Below are positions 7,470-14,958 of a DNA stretch of 64,000 nt, in pieces. Source of the DNA: JALHVH01 sp964585685 (GTDB lineage: Bacteria > Acidobacteriota > Aminicenantia > Aminicenantales > Saccharicenantaceae). Position numbers and translations under genes: made by a program. Positions within the stretch are counted from its first letter, which is position 1. Each line of letters starts with the position of its first letter. The notes under the pieces are model-generated. The model saw only the letters and a program-made list of their open reading frames with translations. It did not search any database and was not told where the DNA came from. Where the stretch lies: the NCBI GenBank assembly GCA_964585685.1, contig CAZPEP010000064.1:62001-126000 (forward strand), read 5' to 3'.

Positions 7470-7744
7470 AGAAGTTCCTGATGTTCCACGGGAGGGAATG
7501 CCCCCACTGCACGCGGATGATGCCCCTCGTCGAGAGGCTCGAGAAGGAGACCGGCGTGGAGGTCGAAAAGCTCGAGGTCTGGCACAATGAGAAGAACGCA
7601 GACCTCATGCGCTCATACCGGCCCATCATCGGCCCCAGGTGCGGCGGGCAGCTGAAGACCCCGACCTTCTTCGAGCCTGGGGCAGGCGAGGTCCTTTGCG
7701 GAGAGGTCGTATACGAGAAGCTCAAGGAGTGGGCGGCGAAATAA
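7466..7744 (+). CDS. Thioredoxin-like protein, partner of FTR
   Basis: 92 residues starting KKFLMFHGRECPHCTRMMP: a short thioredoxin fold with a CPHC active site right after the first strand, as in glutaredoxin-like or mini-thioredoxins. A further conserved-looking cysteine is in GPRCGGQLKTPTFF, which also contains the cis-proline loop (KTPTFF). The ATG overlaps the FTR stop by four bases, so translation is coupled. It most probably receives electrons from the FTR catalytic subunit and passes them to disulfide targets. CPHC is a DsbA-type dipeptide, but there is no signal sequence, so it acts in the cytosol. Confidence 0.8.
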   Translation: MKKFLMFHGRECPHCTRMMPLVERLEKETGVEVEKLEVWHNEKNADLMRSYRPIIGPRCGGQLKTPTFFEPGAGEVLCGEVVYEKLKEWAAK

Positions 7745-7750
7745 GCGGCG

Positions 7751-8749
7751 TCACCGGAAGAGCCGGGAAACCTCGTAGACGAAGGCCGCGCACAGGGCGG
7801 CCGCGGGGATGGTGAAGATCCAGGCCCAGACGATCTTCAGAGTCACTTGCCACTTGACCGCGTGGGCGTTCTTGACGGCCCCGACCCCCGTTACAGCCCC
7901 GGTGATGACGTGCGTCGTGGAGACCGGGATGCCCGCGTGGGTGGCCATAAAGATGCTGATCGCCGAGGCCGTCTCGGCGCAGAAGCCGTCGATAGGCCGC
8001 AGCTTGACGATCTTCTGGCCCATGGTCTTGACGATGCGCCAGCCGCCCGTCATCGTGCCAAGGGCTATAGCCGAATGGGCGGAGAGGACGATCCAAAGAG
8101 GGATGTGGAACTCTTTCATGTGGCCGGACGTGAAAAGCAAGCTCGCAATGATGCCCATGGTCTTTTGGGCATCGTTGCCTCCGTGGCCCAGGCTGTAGAG
8201 GGCCGCCGAGACGAGCTGCATACGCCGCGACCAGAGGTTGATGATCCGGAGGGGCTTTTTATATACGAGCCATGTCGTCAGGATCATGAGGAGGTTCCCA
8301 AGGACCATCCCCAGGACCGGGGCCACAACGATGAAGGCCAGGATCTTGATCCATCCCGAGACGATGACCACGCCGAACCCCGCCTTGGCTACCGCCGCCC
8401 CGAGATAGCCCCCGATCAGAGAATGCGAGGAGCTCGAGGGAAGGCCCCAGTACCAGGTCAGGAGGTTCCAGGAGATCGCGCCGATGAGACCGGCAAAGAT
8501 GACCAGCGGGTCGACGATCGAAATGTCGATGAGCCCCGTGCCGATGGTGTGGGCCACCGCCGTCCCGAAAATGAGGAAGGCGATAAAGTTGAAGAAGGCC
8601 GCCCAGAGGACCGCCTGTTTCGGGCTGAGGACGCGTGTCGAGACGACCGTCGCCACCGAATTCGCCGCGTCGTGGAGGCCGTTGGTGAAATCGAAGGCAA
8701 GAGCGATGAAGATGATGAAGGCGATGAACGCCAGGTTCCAGCTCGCCAT
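7751..8749 (-). CDS. PiT-family inorganic phosphate transporter
   Basis: 332 residues with about 10 membrane segments. Both PiT signature repeats are present: FTNGLHDAANSVATVVSTR near the N-terminus and the second half with GGNDAQKTMGIIA and TTHVITGAVTGVG. PiT carriers import metal-phosphate with H+ or Na+. I placed the start at the ATG at 8749, directly before the first membrane segment and 2 bases after the stop of the DUF47 gene; the longer frame is a shadow of that gene. The pair DUF47-PiT is a common two-gene low-affinity phosphate uptake operon. Confidence 0.92.
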   Translation of the reverse strand: MASWNLAFIAFIIFIALAFDFTNGLHDAANSVATVVSTRVLSPKQAVLWAAFFNFIAFLIFGTAVAHTIGTGLIDISIVDPLVIFAGLIGAISWNLLTWYWGLPSSSSHSLIGGYLGAAVAKAGFGVVIVSGWIKILAFIVVAPVLGMVLGNLLMILTTWLVYKKPLRIINLWSRRMQLVSAALYSLGHGGNDAQKTMGIIASLLFTSGHMKEFHIPLWIVLSAHSAIALGTMTGGWRIVKTMGQKIVKLRPIDGFCAETASAISIFMATHAGIPVSTTHVITGAVTGVGAVKNAHAVKWQVTLKIVWAWIFTIPAAALCAAFVYEVSRLFR

Positions 8750-8751
8750 CG

Positions 8752-9378
8752 TCAGCCGCTCTTGACGACGATGCCCTCGATGGTGTTGCTGACCTTCTGA
8801 TAGACATCCATGATATGCTCGAGGGTGTACAGGATGTCCTTCCACTTAATGACCTTGATGGGGTCGAGCTCCTCGGCGAACAGCTTCCTAAGCCCCTTCT
8901 CGTAGGCCAGGTCTCCCTTGTCCTCGAGATTGTGGATGTCGCAGATCAGCTGCCAGGTCAGGTCCGTGTACTTCTTCTTCTCAAAGCACTCCTTGATCAG
9001 CGCGTTGAGCTTGTCGGTCGCCTCAATCGTGAACCCGGCGAACTCGTTGATAAAGTCCTTCTTCTCGGACATCTCGTAGAGATAGATGCTGTGGATGGTG
9101 TTCTCCAGGAGGTCGATGATATCGTCGAGCTCGTGGACGAGGCGGTAAATGTCCTCGCGGTCGAAGGGGGTTATGAAGCTCTGGTTGAGGAGGTTGATGA
9201 CCCGGTGGGCGATGGTGTCCGCCTTGTGCTCGACCTCCTTGGCCCGGAGCCAGTAGCCCTCGAAATCCTTGTAGTCCGCGGTGAAGTCTCGGAAGATCGC
9301 GGTGATCTCGGACAGGCAGACGGACATCTGCTGGAAGTTCTCGTAAAAAGCCGGTTCCTTGGGAAGCAGAAATTTCAT
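8752..9378 (-). CDS. DUF47 (PhoU-like) phosphate transport accessory protein
   Basis: 208 residues, almost wholly helical, with the DUF47/PhoU-like features FDREDIYRLVHELDDIIDLL and repeated acidic helices that bind metal clusters. The ORF ends two bases before the PiT start, so the two proteins are probably made together. Known relatives modulate PiT transport or phosphate signalling. There is no sign of the high-affinity PstSCAB system nearby. Confidence 0.9.
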   Translation of the reverse strand: MKFLLPKEPAFYENFQQMSVCLSEITAIFRDFTADYKDFEGYWLRAKEVEHKADTIAHRVINLLNQSFITPFDREDIYRLVHELDDIIDLLENTIHSIYLYEMSEKKDFINEFAGFTIEATDKLNALIKECFEKKKYTDLTWQLICDIHNLEDKGDLAYEKGLRKLFAEELDPIKVIKWKDILYTLEHIMDVYQKVSNTIEGIVVKSG

Positions 9379-9405
9379 GTCATCTTACCTATGGGATTCT
9401 CTACT

Positions 9406-9660
9406 CTATCTTAAACCCCAGCCTGTATCAAGCCGCCGGCGGAGAAAATTGCGGCACGGCAGGACCGGCGTTGTCGGGGCGATCCCGAGGAACAGCGAAA
9501 GGGCCACGTGGCCGACGTTATCGACGCTCCTCTGGGAGATCCCGATCCAACCGATCAGGTCGTCGAAGTTCCGGAGCCGGGCCGCGGCGAACATGGCTCC
9601 GATATAGGCCGGAAGCGTGAAACCGATCTCGACGAAAAAGCGGCTCAGCCAGGAGCCCGC
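9406..9660 (-). pseudogene. gltS: gltS (sodium/glutamate symporter) fragment
   Basis: The minus frame between a TAG at 9661-9663 and the stop at 9406 reads WLSRFFVEIGFTLPAYIGAM and continues LRNFDDLIGWIGISQRSVDN and VGHVALSLFLGIAP. This is a well conserved internal stretch of GltS carriers (about 400 residues), containing two membrane helices. After ALSLFLGIAP the frame changes to arginine-rich sequence, which points to a frameshift or deletion. Neither a proper start nor the remaining transmembrane halves exist nearby. The intact permease gene downstream is from an unrelated family. Confidence 0.7.
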
Positions 9661-9758
9661 CTACATGGCGGCGAAAACGCCGATGTCCTGGATAGCGCCC
9701 GGGATTCTACCACCCTCCCGTCTCGCTAATCTCGCTAGTCTCGCCCTTTTTTTTATGG

Positions 9759-9764
9759 TATAAC
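9759..9764 (+). promoter_or_regulatory. Likely -10 box of the amino acid permease gene
   Basis: TATAAC follows an eight-base T run (9747-9754). The -35 region at 17 bases is poor. The ATG at 9787 lies 22 bases downstream and has GGAGG at 9776-9780. Confidence 0.4.
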
Positions 9765-9786
9765 GTTGGCCAACCGGAGGATGGCG

Positions 9787-11226
9787 ATGCGACACAGCCT
9801 GTTTCGAACGAAGCCCCTCGGCGAGCTTCTCGCCGCAACCGCCGAAGAAGGGCGGTCCCTGAGGAAGACCCTGAGGGTCTGGGACCTGATCGCCCTGGGG
9901 ATCGGCTGCATCATCGGCGTAGGCATCTTCGTTCTGCCGGGAGTTGAAGCCGCCAGGCATGCCGGACCGGGGATCATCCTCTCCTTCGCGATCGCCGGCA
10001 TCGCCTCCGCCTGCGCGGCCTTCTGCTACGCAGAACTGGCCTCCATGATCCCCGTCGCCGGTTCGGCATACACATACGGCTACGCCACGATGGGCGAGCT
10101 CCCCGCCTGGATCATCGGCTGGGACCTCATCCTCGAGTACATGGTCGCGGCCTGCCTCGTTTCGATCGGCTGGTCGGCCTACTTCGTCAACCTTTTCAAC
10201 AACCTGCTCCGTCCGTGGGGGGGCGCTCTGCCGGTGTCTGTAACGAACGCTCCGCTCGACTGGAGCGACCCGCTCCACCGGTTCGTTTCGACGGGAGCCG
10301 CCGTCAACGTTCCGGCCATCGCCATCGTCGCCCTCCTCTGCGTCCTCCTCGTCCGCGGGATCAAGGAAAGCTCGCGGGTCAACCTGATCATCGTCATCAT
10401 CAAGATCGCCGTCATCCTTTTTTTCATCGTCCTCGCCGTCTGGTATGTCAAACCAAGCAACTGGCAGCCGTTCATGCCCTTCGGGTTCGGGGGGGTGATG
10501 ATGGCCGCCCCCATCGTCTTCATCGCTTTCATCGGCTTCGACGCGGTCTCCACGGCCGCCGAGGAGGCCGTCAATCCCCAGCGGGACATTCCCATCGGCA
10601 TCATGGTCTCCCTGGCCGTGGCCACCGTGCTCTACATGTCCGTTTCGGCTATCATGACCGGCGTCGTCCCCTACCAGAAGCTCGGGGTTCCCGACCCCGT
10701 GGCCCTTGTCCTCAACGAACTCCATATGCCCTGGGCATCGGTCATTGTCAGCATCGGCGCGATCGCCGCGATCACGAGCGTTCTGCTCGTCCTCCTGATC
10801 GGTCAGTCGCGGATCCTCTTCGCCATGTCCAGGGACGGGCTCCTGCCGCCCGTGCTCTCCAAGGTCCACAAGCGCTTCAAAACACCTTACATGACGACGA
10901 TCCTCACGGCCGTCGTGGTCGCCGTCGGCTCGGCCCTCCTGCCCATCCGGGTCGTCGCCGAGCTCTGCGCCATGGGGACCCTCTTCGCTTACATCGTCGT
11001 CTGCAGCGGGGTCATCATTTTGCGCATCAGCCGGAAGGACATCCGGAGGCCTTTCAAGGTCCCCCTGTTCCCCTGGCTTCCGGGCGCCGGCGCCCTCCTC
11101 TGCGCCTACCTCATGATCAACCTGCCGAAAACAGCCTGGGAGCGGTTCCTGATCTGGCTCGTCATCGGGCTGACGATCTTCTTCCTCTACGGCCGGAAGC
11201 ACAGCCGGCTCACGAAGAAGGCCTGA
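9787..11226 (+). CDS. APC-superfamily amino acid permease (CAT-like)
   Basis: 479 residues with about 12 membrane helices. TM1 carries the substrate-binding unwound motif GIGCIIGVGIFVLPG, followed by GPGIILSFAIAGIASACAAF and CYAELASMIPVAGSAYTYGY, all diagnostic for the cationic/general amino acid transporter branch (YfnA/CAT). The charged start MRHSLFRTKPLGELLAATAE is also typical of that branch. GGAGG lies 6 bases before the chosen ATG at 9787; in-frame alternatives at 9766 (TTG) and 9781 fit worse. Amino acid import suits an organism with many peptidases. Confidence 0.9.
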   Translation: MRHSLFRTKPLGELLAATAEEGRSLRKTLRVWDLIALGIGCIIGVGIFVLPGVEAARHAGPGIILSFAIAGIASACAAFCYAELASMIPVAGSAYTYGYATMGELPAWIIGWDLILEYMVAACLVSIGWSAYFVNLFNNLLRPWGGALPVSVTNAPLDWSDPLHRFVSTGAAVNVPAIAIVALLCVLLVRGIKESSRVNLIIVIIKIAVILFFIVLAVWYVKPSNWQPFMPFGFGGVMMAAPIVFIAFIGFDAVSTAAEEAVNPQRDIPIGIMVSLAVATVLYMSVSAIMTGVVPYQKLGVPDPVALVLNELHMPWASVIVSIGAIAAITSVLLVLLIGQSRILFAMSRDGLLPPVLSKVHKRFKTPYMTTILTAVVVAVGSALLPIRVVAELCAMGTLFAYIVVCSGVIILRISRKDIRRPFKVPLFPWLPGAGALLCAYLMINLPKTAWERFLIWLVIGLTIFFLYGRKHSRLTKKA

Positions 11227-11236
11227 TCCAGCGCTC

Positions 11237-11265
11237 TTGAAAAAGCCGTGATTTTTCCCTATAAT
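11237..11265 (+). promoter_or_regulatory. fusA: Promoter of the elongation factor G gene
   Basis: TTGAAA (11237-11242), exactly 17 bases, TATAAT (11260-11265). This is one of the best sigma-70-type promoters in the window. The leader to the ATG at 11364 is about 90 bases long. Confidence 0.8.
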
Positions 11266-11363
11266 GAGGCGGGATTGGGATTCTGAAGTAACCTCGCCCT
11301 TTTTCTCACGGCAAGTTAATCAGGCCAAATCACATATTTCGTTCGGGAAAGGTGATGATATCT

Positions 11364-13451
11364 ATGAGTACAGATATCGCCAAAATGCGGAACATCGGGA
11401 TCAGCGCCCATATCGATTCGGGAAAAACGACGCTGACGGAAAGGATCCTCTTCTATTGCAAGAAGATCCACAAGATCCACGAGGTCAAGGGCAAGGACGG
11501 CGTGGGGGCGACCATGGACTCCATGGACCTCGAGCGGGAGCGGGGGATCACCATCACCTCGGCCACGACGAACGTCCAGTGGGCGGACCATTCCATCAAC
11601 ATCATCGATACGCCCGGCCACGTCGATTTCACCATCGAGGTCGAGAGGTCGCTCCGCGTTCTCGACGGGGCCGTCCTCGTCCTCTGCTCGGTCGGGGGCA
11701 TCCAGTCCCAAACGATCACGGTGGATCGCCAGCTCAAGCGCTACAAGGTCCCCCGGATCGCCTTCATCAACAAGCTCGACCGGACAGGCGCCAACCCCTG
11801 CAAGGTCAAGGACCAGCTCGTCGAGAAGCTGGGCCACAACGCCGTCCTGATGCAGGTCCCGATCGGCCTCGAGGGCGACCACAAGGGAGTGGTGGACCTC
11901 GTCGCGATGAAGGCCTATTACTTCGAAGGCCCCGACGGCGGGGACGTCCGCGTCGCGGAGATCCCCGAGGAGCTCCGCGGCGAGACCGCCAAAAGGCGGG
12001 AGGAACTGCTCGACGCCGCCTCCATGTACTCGGACGAGTTAATGACCGCGGTCCTGGAGGACCGGGCCACGGAGGAGCTCATCCATGAAGCGGTGCGCCG
12101 CGGCACGATCTCGAGGGAGCTGACGCCGGTCTTCATGGGAACCGCCTACAGGAACAAGGGCATCCAGCCGCTCCTCGACGGGATCGTCCGCTATCTCCCC
12201 AATCCCCGGGACGTGACGAACACCGCCATCGACCTCGACGCCGGCAACACGGAGATCGAGCTCCGCACCGACCCCTCGGCCCCGACCGTCGCCCTGGCCT
12301 TCAAGCTCGAAGAAGGGCCGTACGGCCAGCTGACCTACATCCGCATCTACCAGGGGAGCGTCCGGAAGGGCGAGGAGCTCATCAACGTCCGCTCCCGCCT
12401 GAAGTTCAAGGTCGGGCGACTGGTCCGGATGCACGCCGACAGCATGGTGGACATCCAGGAGGCCGGGGCCGGGGACATCGTCGCCTTGTTCGGAGTCGAC
12501 TGCGCTTCGGGCGACACCATCGTCTCCCAGGGCCTCAACCTGAGCCTGACGTCGATCTACGTCCCCGACCCGGTCATCTCGTTGGCCATCAGCCCGGCGG
12601 ACAACAATTCCGCCGACCGCATGGCCAAGGCCCTCAACCGGTTCACCAAGGAGGACCCCACGTTCCGGTCCCACGTCGACCCGGAATCCAACCAGACGAT
12701 CATCCAGGGCATGGGGGAGCTCCATCTCGACGTCTATCTCGAGCGGATGAAGAGGGAATACCGGGCCGAGGTCCATACCGGCAAGCCCCAGGTCGCCTAT
12801 CGCGAAGCCATCAGCCAGAAGGCGGAATTCGACTATACTCACAAGAAACAGACGGGCGGCTCCGGGCAGTACGGGCGCGTCGTCGGTGCCTTGGAGCCCA
12901 ACCCCAAGGGCGTCTATGAGTTCGTCAACGAGGTCAGGGGCGGACGCATCCCCAAGGAGTTCATCCCCTCCTGCGACAAGGGGTTCCGGGCCGTGATGAA
13001 GAAGGGTCCGCTCATCGGATTCCCGGTCATCGGCGTCCGGGTCGTCCTCAAGGACGGCCAGTCCCACACCGTGGACTCCTCGGACATCGCCTTCCAGATG
13101 GCGGCCCAGGGCGCTTTCCGGCAAGTGTACAAGAAGGCGAAGCCGCAGATCCTCGAGCCCGTCATGAAGGTCTCGGTCGAGGGCCCGACCGAGTTCGCCG
13201 GGGCGGTCTTCGGGAGCATCAACCAGAGGCGGGGGATCATCGTCAGCTCGGTCGAGGACGGGATGTTCTCCCGGGTGGACGCCGAGGTCCCCCTGAGCGA
13301 AATGTTCGGCTACTCCACGGTCCTCCGATCCCTGACCCAGGGCAAGGCCGAGTTCACCATGGAGTTCCTGAAGTACGGGAAGGTCCCCGGCTACGTGACC
13401 GAGGCCCTCATGGCCGAGCACGAAGATAAGAAGAAAGACGCGTCGAAGTAA
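11364..13451 (+). CDS. fusA: Elongation factor G, EFG1/spdEFG1-like
   Basis: 695 residues, the full five-domain translational GTPase that drives tRNA-mRNA translocation. G1 reads AHIDSGKTTLTERIL, G3 DTPGHVDFTIEVERS, G4 NKLD. The G1 serine (HIDSGK rather than HIDAGK) together with HEVKGKDGVGATMDSMDLER and GITITSATT in the switch region resembles mitochondrial EFG1 and the bacterial spdEFG1 class more than the usual str-operon FusA. The start follows GGTGAT (11351-11356), which pairs with the anti-Shine-Dalgarno at 7 bases; upstream in-frame GTG/ATG codons at 11352 and 11355 lack spacing. The gene is not in a str operon: the neighbour is an unrelated RecA-fold ATPase. A second, housekeeping EF-G is probably encoded elsewhere. 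Confidence 0.92.
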   Translation: MSTDIAKMRNIGISAHIDSGKTTLTERILFYCKKIHKIHEVKGKDGVGATMDSMDLERERGITITSATTNVQWADHSINIIDTPGHVDFTIEVERSLRVLDGAVLVLCSVGGIQSQTITVDRQLKRYKVPRIAFINKLDRTGANPCKVKDQLVEKLGHNAVLMQVPIGLEGDHKGVVDLVAMKAYYFEGPDGGDVRVAEIPEELRGETAKRREELLDAASMYSDELMTAVLEDRATEELIHEAVRRGTISRELTPVFMGTAYRNKGIQPLLDGIVRYLPNPRDVTNTAIDLDAGNTEIELRTDPSAPTVALAFKLEEGPYGQLTYIRIYQGSVRKGEELINVRSRLKFKVGRLVRMHADSMVDIQEAGAGDIVALFGVDCASGDTIVSQGLNLSLTSIYVPDPVISLAISPADNNSADRMAKALNRFTKEDPTFRSHVDPESNQTIIQGMGELHLDVYLERMKREYRAEVHTGKPQVAYREAISQKAEFDYTHKKQTGGSGQYGRVVGALEPNPKGVYEFVNEVRGGRIPKEFIPSCDKGFRAVMKKGPLIGFPVIGVRVVLKDGQSHTVDSSDIAFQMAAQGAFRQVYKKAKPQILEPVMKVSVEGPTEFAGAVFGSINQRRGIIVSSVEDGMFSRVDAEVPLSEMFGYSTVLRSLTQGKAEFTMEFLKYGKVPGYVTEALMAEHEDKKKDASK

Positions 13452-13470
13452 GGGAAGGAGACACCGCATC

Positions 13471-14175
13471 ATGATCAACGCCGAGCTCATCCAAAGGAGC
13501 CCCATCCGCAGCCTGGAGAAGTCCATCGACGGCGGTCTGGGGCGTGGGAACATCGGTCTGCTGGCGTCGCGCAAAGGCGTCGGCAAGACGGCCTGTCTCG
13601 TCCACATCGCCACGGACAAGCTCCTCCAGGGGAAGCCCGTCCTCCACGTCTCCTACTCCAGCAGGGTGGACCACATCATCACGTGGTACGAAGAAATCCT
13701 CAAGGAGCTTTCCCGAAAGAAGGGCATGAAGGCGGCGGCCGAGTTCCACGACGAGATCGTCAAGAGCCGGGTCATCATGAACTTCAACCAGGAGGGGGCG
13801 AGGACCGAGCCGGTCCTGAAAAGCCTCGAGGCGATGATCGTCCACGGGAAGTTCGCGGCCGACACGTTGATCGTCGACGGTTTCGATTTCGCCCAGGGTA
13901 CCCCGGAGGACGTCCGCAAATTCAAGGAGTTCGCCGGCAGGCTCGGGCTCGAGGTGTGGTTCAGCGCCTCCCTCAAGGGGGACGACCCGCTGTTCGACGC
14001 GAACGGCATCCCGATTGGGCTCGGGGATTACCTCGACGTCGTCGACGTCCTCATCTCCCTGCGTCACGAGGGCGAGGACATCCGGCTCGAGCTGATCAAG
14101 GCTCACGGCCTGACGAAACCGGTCAAGCTCCGTCTTAGGCTCGACCCGAAGACCCTCCTCATCGCCAGGAAATAG
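13471..14175 (+). CDS. RecA-fold P-loop ATPase of unknown role
   Basis: 234 residues. A short lead ending SIDGGLGRGNIGLL precedes the Walker A SRKGVGKTA (near residues 32-41). Walker B is probably TLIVDGFDF, and a late strand SLRHEGEDIRLELIKAHG resembles the C-terminal strand of KaiC/RadA-type domains. No DNA-binding or zinc domain is attached. It starts 19 bases after EF-G with GGGAAGGAG as ribosome binding site, so it is likely in the same transcript. I do not recognise a named family; a KaiC/DnaB-like cytosolic ATPase is the closest description. Confidence 0.75.
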   Translation: MINAELIQRSPIRSLEKSIDGGLGRGNIGLLASRKGVGKTACLVHIATDKLLQGKPVLHVSYSSRVDHIITWYEEILKELSRKKGMKAAAEFHDEIVKSRVIMNFNQEGARTEPVLKSLEAMIVHGKFAADTLIVDGFDFAQGTPEDVRKFKEFAGRLGLEVWFSASLKGDDPLFDANGIPIGLGDYLDVVDVLISLRHEGEDIRLELIKAHGLTKPVKLRLRLDPKTLLIARK

Positions 14176-14180
14176 GCCGG

Positions 14181-14403
14181 CCCGCCAAAAAAGAGCCGAA
14201 GCTCATCCTCGCGGGCATTGGCAAGACCGCGGACATCAATCCCCTGCTCGCAAAATTCAGGACCGGGCAGGAAAATTGATCCTCGGCCCGGATAAGTGCG
14301 CGAGCGTGACCATAGCCGACGGCATCTGGGTCGAGATGACCTCGCCCGGCTCGTCCAGTTGCTCTGCTTTGGTGTTCTGCTACGTGTCGATTGACATCGC
14401 CGC
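14181..14403 (+). other. Possible decayed ORF with a frameshift
   Basis: Two overlapping short frames read KKEPKLILAGIGKTADINPL up to a stop at 14277-14279, and then LILGPDKCASVTIADGIWVE up to a stop at 14401-14403. Together they look like a single protein segment broken by a frameshift, but no family is recognised and there is no start codon or ribosome binding site. The right end also contains the promoter of the next gene. It may equally be chance. Confidence 0.25.
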
Positions 14404-14419
14404 ATGATGACGATATGTT
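14391..14419 (+). promoter_or_regulatory. Promoter of the SnoaL-like gene
   Basis: TTGACA (14391-14396), 17 bases, TATGTT (14414-14419). The -10 box ends 6 bases before the ATG at 14426, and no Shine-Dalgarno is present, so a leaderless mRNA is predicted. Confidence 0.65.
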
Positions 14420-14425
14420 TTCGGT

Positions 14426-14941
14426 ATGGTTAGCATGAAAAAGACCATCATAGCTATTTCCGTGCTCTCGATCGCCGCGGCCGTTGCGGCCGCGCAGGAG
14501 AGGAATGCCTCCGCCATGGCCGAGATCGACGCCCTTCTCACCGCTTGGCACAAGGCGGCGGCCGCGGCCGACGCCGGAACCTATTTCGGGTCGATGGCGC
14601 CGGGCGCGGTCTACCTCGGGACGGACGTGACCGAGCGATGGAGGAAAGAGGAGCTCGAAGCCTGGGCCGCGCCCCTGTTCCAAGGGACGTCAGCATGGGT
14701 TTTTTCGGCGATCCGGCGCAGCATTTCCCTGTCCGCGGACGGGAACACGGCTTGGTTCGACGAGGATCTCGATTCCAAATCCTATTGGCCGTGCCGCGGT
14801 TCCGGAGCGATCGAAAAGATTGACGGAACCTGGAAGATCCGTCTCTACAACCTGGCTTTCACGATCCCGAACTCCGCCGTTCCGGAGATCCGGCCAGCCG
14901 TCATGAAAGCGTTCGCCGACCCCGGGAAGAACCTGCCTTAA
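14426..14941 (+). CDS. Secreted SnoaL/NTF2-fold protein
   Basis: 171 residues with a clear signal peptide (MKKTIIAISVLSIAAAVAAA, cleavage near AQE). The mature part has the cone-shaped NTF2/SnoaL-like pattern: an N-terminal helix AMAEIDALLTAWHKAAAAAD, then GTYFGSMAPGAVYLGTD and a strand block ending GTWKIRLYNLAFTIP, as in DUF4440/SnoaL_3 proteins. Members are enzymes or ligand-binding domains of varied function; none can be assigned. Start: the ATG at 14426 is 6 bases after the -10 box; an in-frame ATG at 14435 gives a more typical signal peptide. Confidence 0.75.
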   Translation: MVSMKKTIIAISVLSIAAAVAAAQERNASAMAEIDALLTAWHKAAAAADAGTYFGSMAPGAVYLGTDVTERWRKEELEAWAAPLFQGTSAWVFSAIRRSISLSADGNTAWFDEDLDSKSYWPCRGSGAIEKIDGTWKIRLYNLAFTIPNSAVPEIRPAVMKAFADPGKNLP

Positions 14942-14958
14942 GCGGCGAAGGATAAACC

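Noticed and set aside
9721..9757. Rho-independent terminator before the amino acid permease (T run)
   Set aside because: The T run at 9747-9754 has no GC-rich hairpin in front of it.
9661..11202. A 513-codon antisense frame over the APC permease
   Set aside because: Asp/Gly/Glu/Pro-rich translation with no family features; the plus-strand permease is certain.
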